Below, piece by piece: positions 5,083 to 8,825 of a stretch of DNA of 8,825 nt. The stretch is from Candidatus Aminicenantota bacterium (GTDB lineage Bacteria > Acidobacteriota > Aminicenantia > Aminicenantales > UBA8522). The position numbers and the translations under genes are program-made. Within the stretch, counting starts at the first letter, position 1; every line of letters starts with the position of its first letter. The DNA lies in NCBI GenBank assembly GCA_003524335.1, contig DQHV01000204.1, positions 1-8,825 on the forward strand, read 5' to 3'. Below the pieces are notes generated by a model. It worked only from the letters and a program-made list of their open reading frames with translations. It made no database searches and was not told the DNA's origin.

Positions 5083-7467
5083 ATGATGACCAGGAGAATG
5101 ACAGGATCAAGGCCGGCCGCATTGGCCTTCCTTTCTGTCATCGTCATCACGGCCGCGATGGTCTCCCTCAAGGCCGAGATCTTCTATCCCTGGAAAGGAA
5201 CGCACATCGGCGCATTGGAGGAAAAAGAATGGTTCGGCCTCGTGCTGGCCCCGGCCAGGGGCGTTTTTTTTGGGCTCCGCCTCCGGGTCCAGAAAGAGGG
5301 CCAAACGGCTGAGGGAGAGGATTTTTTCTTTCTCGTCTCGGAAGTGGGCCCTCATTCCCCGGATGGCTCATATTCCCGAATGACGGCCGACCTGAGCCTT
5401 CCCTTCAAGCAGGGTGATGATACGCCCGTCCTGATCAAGCCTCCCTCCAAATCAAACACCCTGATTCTCGAATGGTCTCGGCAGGATGAGAGGACCGTGC
5501 TCGGCCGGATTCGGGCTCCGAAAAACGTCTCTTTCCAGATCATCCACTATTTTCCCTGGGGACTTAAAGGAAAACACCGGCTTCTGCCGGACGGTCAGGT
5601 CCAGGCAGAAAACGAAGAGGGCAAAACTTATCACTACCTCTTCTGGACCCATCGGCCGGGCGAGTCAATGGCTTTGCCTGAGGACCAGGGCCTGTCGCTG
5701 TCCTATTCCACAGAAAAGGAGAGGACCGTTTACTTCATCGCCGCAGTGGGTGAAGATCCTAAAGTGCTGAGCAACCAGATCTATCGCTACAAGAACTGGA
5801 AAACCATAGAGACCTTTCTCCGTGAAGAGGAGACACGCTACCAGAATAAGCGGGTCAAAGTCGATGGCCTTTTTAAGGGAGCCGCTGAGGCCGTCAGCAA
5901 CAACCTCTTCTGGACGACCCTCTACCAGCCGGACCACCACCGGCTCTACACTCCGGCGGGCCGGCGCTGGGTATTTCCCGAGCCCACCGGATCGCCCGAT
6001 CACTGGACGATCTTCGAATGGGATTCCTTTTTGAACGCACTCGAGATTTCCATCGAGAGCGGGCGGCACGCCCGAGACGTCGTTGCGGCCGTCCTGGAAA
6101 CGCAATATCCCAACGGCAATATACCCAACTGGAGAAGCCGGTCGAGCGGCACGCCAGACCGCTCCCAGCCTCCGGTCGGGGCCTATGTCGTCCTCAAGCT
6201 CTTCGGCCGTCTCGGGGACATGGACCTCCTCAAAACCGCCTATCCCTATCTCCTGAAATGGCATGCCTTCTGGAAGGCGCCCAAACCCGACGGCCGGCCC
6301 CGCCGCGATGGCAACGCCGACGGTCTGCTCGAATGGGGCTCGGACTCCGACCTGGTCGCCGGCGCCGTTCCGCCATGGCAAGAAAATGCCGGAGGCAAAC
6401 AGAGAGCGATGTGGGAGTCAGGGCAGGACGACCTGCCGAACTGGGAAGAGGCCGCATTCAGCGATAGCGCGGGGACCTTAACCATGAACTGTCTGGATCT
6501 CAATTGCCTCTATGCTCTGGATGCCTACTGCCTCTCCCAGATCGCCAACATCCTCAACCTCCCCGAAGACTACAGCTCCTACCTTCTAGAATACGAGCAA
6601 ATGAAGACTCTTATCAACGAGAAGCTCTGGAACGAGCGGGAGGGCTTCTACTTCGACCGTCACTGGGACGGTTCTTTCTCCCGGCGGAAGGCCGCCTCGA
6701 ATTTCTACCCGCTTCTGGCCAAGATACCGGATGCCCGCAGAGCCTCGCTGCTCATCAGGCGGCTTCTCAACCCCAAGGAATTCTGGGGCGAGTACATCCT
6801 GCCCTCGATCTCGCGCGATGATCCTCTTTTCAAGGATCAACAGTACTGGAGAGGGACGATCTGGCCCCCGACCAACTATCTCGTCTATCAGGGTCTCAAG
6901 GCCTGCGGGTTCGACGCCGTGGCCACAGAATACGCAGAGAAGGGCCTGTCGCTCTTCTTGCGCAGCTGGCAGAACTTCCAGCTCTGCCCGGAAAATTTTG
7001 ATTCCCGAACCGGCGAGGCCGGCGGGCAGAGATACCGGAGTTGGGGGCCGCTATTTGCCCTGATCGCCATCGAAGAATACCTGGATTTCACTCCCTGGGA
7101 CGGCTTTCGCTTCGGCATCCTGGACCCTGAGAGAAAGGGAAAACTGGGCCGGATAGCAGTCCAGGGAAGGCACTACCAGGTGGAGGTTTCCTCGTCTGAG
7201 ACCAAGCTCAGAGAAGAAGAAAGGGAGATAGTCCGGGCCGACGGAGGGGCGGTCTTCCGGCATTTTCTCTATTCCGAGAACGAAGTATCTTTTGAGATCA
7301 AGTCCCTGAAGCAGCGAGAGGTCGAGGTGCGATTCCTGAAAAAAGGGAAATACCAGCTGCTGATAGACAGTCAACTCAAGAAGATTTTCAGGGGCGATTC
7401 CCAGAAATTCGAGGTGCCCGAGGGAGAGCACTCGGTCCTCGTCCAGCTCCTCGAAGACGAGGGCTAG
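5083..7467 (+). CDS. Exported GH63 / MGH1-like glycoside hydrolase
   Basis: This 794-residue protein is an inverting glycosidase-like enzyme of the (alpha/alpha)6-barrel GH63 group, which includes mannosylglycerate hydrolase, YgjK and processing alpha-glucosidase. Basic residues and a hydrophobic stretch (about 4-29, ending near SLKA) form a likely signal peptide. There is no lipobox cysteine. Residues about 33-245 are rich in beta strands and aromatics, as in a GH63 N-terminal sandwich. The barrel spans about 260-675, with FEWDSFLNAL (311-320), a WESGQDD motif (444-450) whose Asp449 fits the catalytic acid, YWRGTIWPPTNY (588-599), and PENFDSRTGE (636-645) whose Glu637 fits the catalytic base. 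A C-terminal beta-rich tail (about 680-794) ends in many charged residues. ATG codons occur at 5083 and 5086. AGGA at 5075-5078 is 4 and 7 nt away respectively, so translation may start at the second. The substrate could be an alpha-glucoside or alpha-mannoside; it cannot be read from the sequence. It is the only plus-strand gene here. Confidence 0.85.
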   Translation: MMTRRMTGSRPAALAFLSVIVITAAMVSLKAEIFYPWKGTHIGALEEKEWFGLVLAPARGVFFGLRLRVQKEGQTAEGEDFFFLVSEVGPHSPDGSYSRMTADLSLPFKQGDDTPVLIKPPSKSNTLILEWSRQDERTVLGRIRAPKNVSFQIIHYFPWGLKGKHRLLPDGQVQAENEEGKTYHYLFWTHRPGESMALPEDQGLSLSYSTEKERTVYFIAAVGEDPKVLSNQIYRYKNWKTIETFLREEETRYQNKRVKVDGLFKGAAEAVSNNLFWTTLYQPDHHRLYTPAGRRWVFPEPTGSPDHWTIFEWDSFLNALEISIESGRHARDVVAAVLETQYPNGNIPNWRSRSSGTPDRSQPPVGAYVVLKLFGRLGDMDLLKTAYPYLLKWHAFWKAPKPDGRPRRDGNADGLLEWGSDSDLVAGAVPPWQENAGGKQRAMWESGQDDLPNWEEAAFSDSAGTLTMNCLDLNCLYALDAYCLSQIANILNLPEDYSSYLLEYEQMKTLINEKLWNEREGFYFDRHWDGSFSRRKAASNFYPLLAKIPDARRASLLIRRLLNPKEFWGEYILPSISRDDPLFKDQQYWRGTIWPPTNYLVYQGLKACGFDAVATEYAEKGLSLFLRSWQNFQLCPENFDSRTGEAGGQRYRSWGPLFALIAIEEYLDFTPWDGFRFGILDPERKGKLGRIAVQGRHYQVEVSSSETKLREEEREIVRADGGAVFRHFLYSENEVSFEIKSLKQREVEVRFLKKGKYQLLIDSQLKKIFRGDSQKFEVPEGEHSVLVQLLEDEG
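7464..7467. other. CTAG palindrome shared by two convergent stop codons
   Basis: TAG at 7465-7467 ends the plus-strand glycoside hydrolase, and TAG on the minus strand at 7466-7464 ends comA. The two genes therefore overlap tail to tail by 4 bp, with no space for a terminator between them. Either transcript must run into the other gene. Confidence 0.9.
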
Positions 7468-8264
7468 CGGGAGGCCCGGTAGGCCCGCTTCAGAGTGTCA
7501 CCCCTTAACCCCTGTCTCAGCGCCTCGAGCGCCAGCACCTCTTCGGGCGGGATGTTCCCCAAGTTGGCATTTACGCCGAAGCGGAGGATGAGGTCCTGCT
7601 GCTGGTTCTTGAGCGGCGCTTCCCAGACCAGATCATCGACATCCGCGCCGCCGGCCAGGATCCGGTCGATTTCTTCGGCCCTGGTCCTGCCTTCCCGGTC
7701 GAAGATACCGACGCCCCGGCCCGCCTCCCTCGCCTCGATTATCACCTTGAAGGCGCCGTTCCCGAGGTCCTCCCGGATGAGCTCATGGACGGCCTCGATG
7801 GGAAGCGCCTCCGCGGGGTCTTTCTTCCCGACTTCAGTGATGACCTTAAACCCCTGGCCTATAGCTCGTCGGATCACGTCGCGGCGGGTCGGCCGGTCCA
7901 TCTCGATCGTGCCGTCCGATACCTCAATGGCAGTGAATCCGAGCTGACCCGCCCTCACCAGATAAGCCGGCAGCGTCCTCTGCCAGACAGAGACTTCAAG
8001 AAATGTGCCGCCGGGCATGACATCGATTCCGGCCCCGGTGATGAGCTCGTTCTTCTTCCTGAGATCGTCCCGGTTATAGAAGGACGAGGTCCCGAAGGTG
8101 AGCTTGATGATATCGACATAATCGCCGGCGGTCTGGACCAGGTCCCTGAGCAGGTGTTCGCCCAGACCCTTATCGATCACCATGGTCAGGCCGGTTCGGC
8201 GAGGTTTAGCGCTTCTTCCCGGACAGGGGATTGAAAAGGCCCCTTCCCATGCCTTGTCGGACAT
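7464..8264 (-). CDS. comA: Phosphosulfolactate synthase (ComA family)
   Basis: This is (2R)-phospho-3-sulfolactate synthase, which adds sulfite to phosphoenolpyruvate. It is the first committed step to sulfolactate and, in organisms with the later genes, coenzyme M. Length (266 residues) and motifs agree with the archaeal enzyme and the Bacillus YitD-type homologue: KPRRTGLT (20-27), GDYVDIIKLTFGTS (47-60), GGTFLE (85-90), EVSDGTI (114-120), EVGKKD (144-149), IEAREAGRGVGIFD (176-189), WEAPLKNQQQ (214-223), NANLGNI (232-238) and LRGDT (253-257). Bacillus YitD, as I recall it, has GWGTS in the early barrel motif; here it reads TFGTS, a conservative but noticeable change. The enzyme is a cytoplasmic TIM-barrel type. 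AAGGAG lies 6 nt before ATG 8264, inside the last codons of the upstream gene, which ends 2 nt before this start. No ComB phosphatase, ComC or ComDE is visible in the window, so the end product is unknown. Confidence 0.92.
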   Translation of the reverse strand: MSDKAWEGAFSIPCPGRSAKPRRTGLTMVIDKGLGEHLLRDLVQTAGDYVDIIKLTFGTSSFYNRDDLRKKNELITGAGIDVMPGGTFLEVSVWQRTLPAYLVRAGQLGFTAIEVSDGTIEMDRPTRRDVIRRAIGQGFKVITEVGKKDPAEALPIEAVHELIREDLGNGAFKVIIEAREAGRGVGIFDREGRTRAEEIDRILAGGADVDDLVWEAPLKNQQQDLILRFGVNANLGNIPPEEVLALEALRQGLRGDTLKRAYRASR

Positions 8265-8266
8265 GT

Positions 8267-8825
8267 TTATCTCCTTTTAAGAGACCCGCCCTCCAGGAGG
8301 TCCCCCCAGCAATCCAGCGGACCGGAGAGGACGCTGCCGAAGAAGGCGCTGGTCCTGTGCCGGGCAAGTTCCTGGCAGGCTCTTCGCCGCGCCTCGGCGA
8401 GGTCTGCGCAGTCGAATCCCGGCACAGGAATCCGATCATACAAGATGGTCGTCTGGCTGAGCTTCTCCGAGATATTGGCGAACAGATACTGGGTCACCTG
8501 CCGATCCTCACGGAGGGGCCGAAGAACGAAAGTCCCAAACCCTTCCTCAACCCTCGGGAAGAGGAAGACGACAGCGGGGTCGATAAGGCTTTCCTCCGGA
8601 TAACGATAGGACGACAGGTCGATGGCCTTTTTCTGACTCCATTCATCAGCGCACGCGATTCCTTGAACGGCGGGCAGAAAACGCGTGAAATGGCGCCGCA
8701 GCGTTCCGATTCTGACGTTGTCGGCGAGCGAACCCATGAACCAGCGGACGCTCCGGCCTTGGTGCCGGAAGTGGACCGTCTCGGTGGAGAAGAGGGAGAG
8801 CCCGCGCTCCAGGCCGCTGAGGAGG
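8267..8825 (-). CDS. Unidentified protein, C-terminal 185 residues, possibly HPr-kinase-like P-loop fold
   Basis: An open frame on the minus strand runs from the window edge to a TAA at 8269-8267. It includes an internal ATG at 8737, but the frame stays open for 29 codons upstream with protein-like sequence, so the true start is outside. The visible part is soluble and shows LERGLSLFSTETVHF near its beginning, an ADEWSQKKAIDL segment in the middle, then DPAVVFLFPRVEEGFG, LRPLREDRQVTQYLF and a closing FFGSVLSGPLD. The order of a strand with a D/E-T-V turn, a hydrophobic VVFLFPR strand and a PL-x(4)-AL-like helix faintly recalls the C-terminal half of HPr kinase-like proteins. That is only pattern memory, and the P-loop would lie off the window. 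Its stop is 2 nt before comA, and its last codons hold the comA ribosome binding site, so the two are translated together and probably act in one pathway. Confidence 0.7.
   Translation of the reverse strand, partial: LLSGLERGLSLFSTETVHFRHQGRSVRWFMGSLADNVRIGTLRRHFTRFLPAVQGIACADEWSQKKAIDLSSYRYPEESLIDPAVVFLFPRVEEGFGTFVLRPLREDRQVTQYLFANISEKLSQTTILYDRIPVPGFDCADLAEARRRACQELARHRTSAFFGSVLSGPLDCWGDLLEGGSLKRR
8271..8276 (-). promoter_or_regulatory. comA ribosome binding site inside the upstream gene
   Basis: AAGGAG on the minus strand lies 6 nt before ATG 8264. It is formed by the final Lys-Arg-Arg codons of the upstream gene, which points to translational coupling between the two. Confidence 0.8.

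Noticed and set aside
5037..5312. A short plus-strand frame beginning with TTG in the divergent region and running into the hydrolase.
   Set aside because: It overlaps the signal peptide and N-terminus of the hydrolase in another frame, and the product is rich in Arg/Gly with no hydrophobic core.
5665..6381. A 238-codon open frame on the minus strand inside the glycoside hydrolase gene.
   Set aside because: The opposite strand encodes conserved catalytic motifs. This frame lacks a convincing ribosome binding site and family resemblance.
8206..8439. A 77-codon minus-strand frame overlapping the end of the unknown gene and the start of comA.
   Set aside because: It lies out of frame with two better supported genes and has no ribosome binding site or family pattern.

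Overview
The window reads as part of a bacterial chromosome, GC-rich, with tightly packed genes and AGGAGG-type Shine-Dalgarno sites at most starts. A protein with two 4Fe-4S clusters and an oxygen-sensitive style of metabolism fit an anaerobe or facultative anaerobe. The phylum cannot be fixed from the sequence. An uncultured Acidobacteriota/Aminicenantota-like lineage is only an impression. There are no phage, transposon, CRISPR, tRNA or rRNA signals. Seven of the eight genes lie on the minus strand. One large gene, for a glycoside hydrolase, lies on the plus strand between them.

Layout in map order. Positions 1-282 (-) hold the N-terminal part of a cysteine desulfurase-type PLP enzyme, cut by the window edge. 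Positions 388-1287 (-) encode a short phosphoglycerate dehydrogenase-type enzyme, coupled by an ATGA overlap to a class V aminotransferase at 1284-2429 (-). Positions 2544-3674 (-) encode an M20 zinc carboxypeptidase. Positions 3736-4962 (-) encode a DUF362 protein with a C-terminal double 4Fe-4S ferredoxin domain. A 120-bp divergent intergenic region follows. Positions 5083-7467 (+) encode an exported GH63/MGH1-like glycoside hydrolase. It ends in a CTAG palindrome shared as stop codon with a convergent phosphosulfolactate synthase (ComA) gene at 7464-8264 (-). Immediately upstream of that gene, and coupled to it, is the C-terminal part of an unidentified protein (8267 to the right edge, -).

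How the genes may work together. The aminotransferase and dehydrogenase can supply serine from 3-phosphoglycerate, or interconvert glyoxylate, hydroxypyruvate and serine. The following desulfurase gene takes sulfur from cysteine, so transcription from about 2480 leftward would cover serine/cysteine metabolism. ComA joins sulfite to phosphoenolpyruvate, the first step toward sulfolactate or coenzyme M. This is uncommon in bacteria and is the most interesting metabolic signal here. The unknown gene coupled to it is the best candidate for something new. No defence system or other obviously novel multi-gene system is visible.
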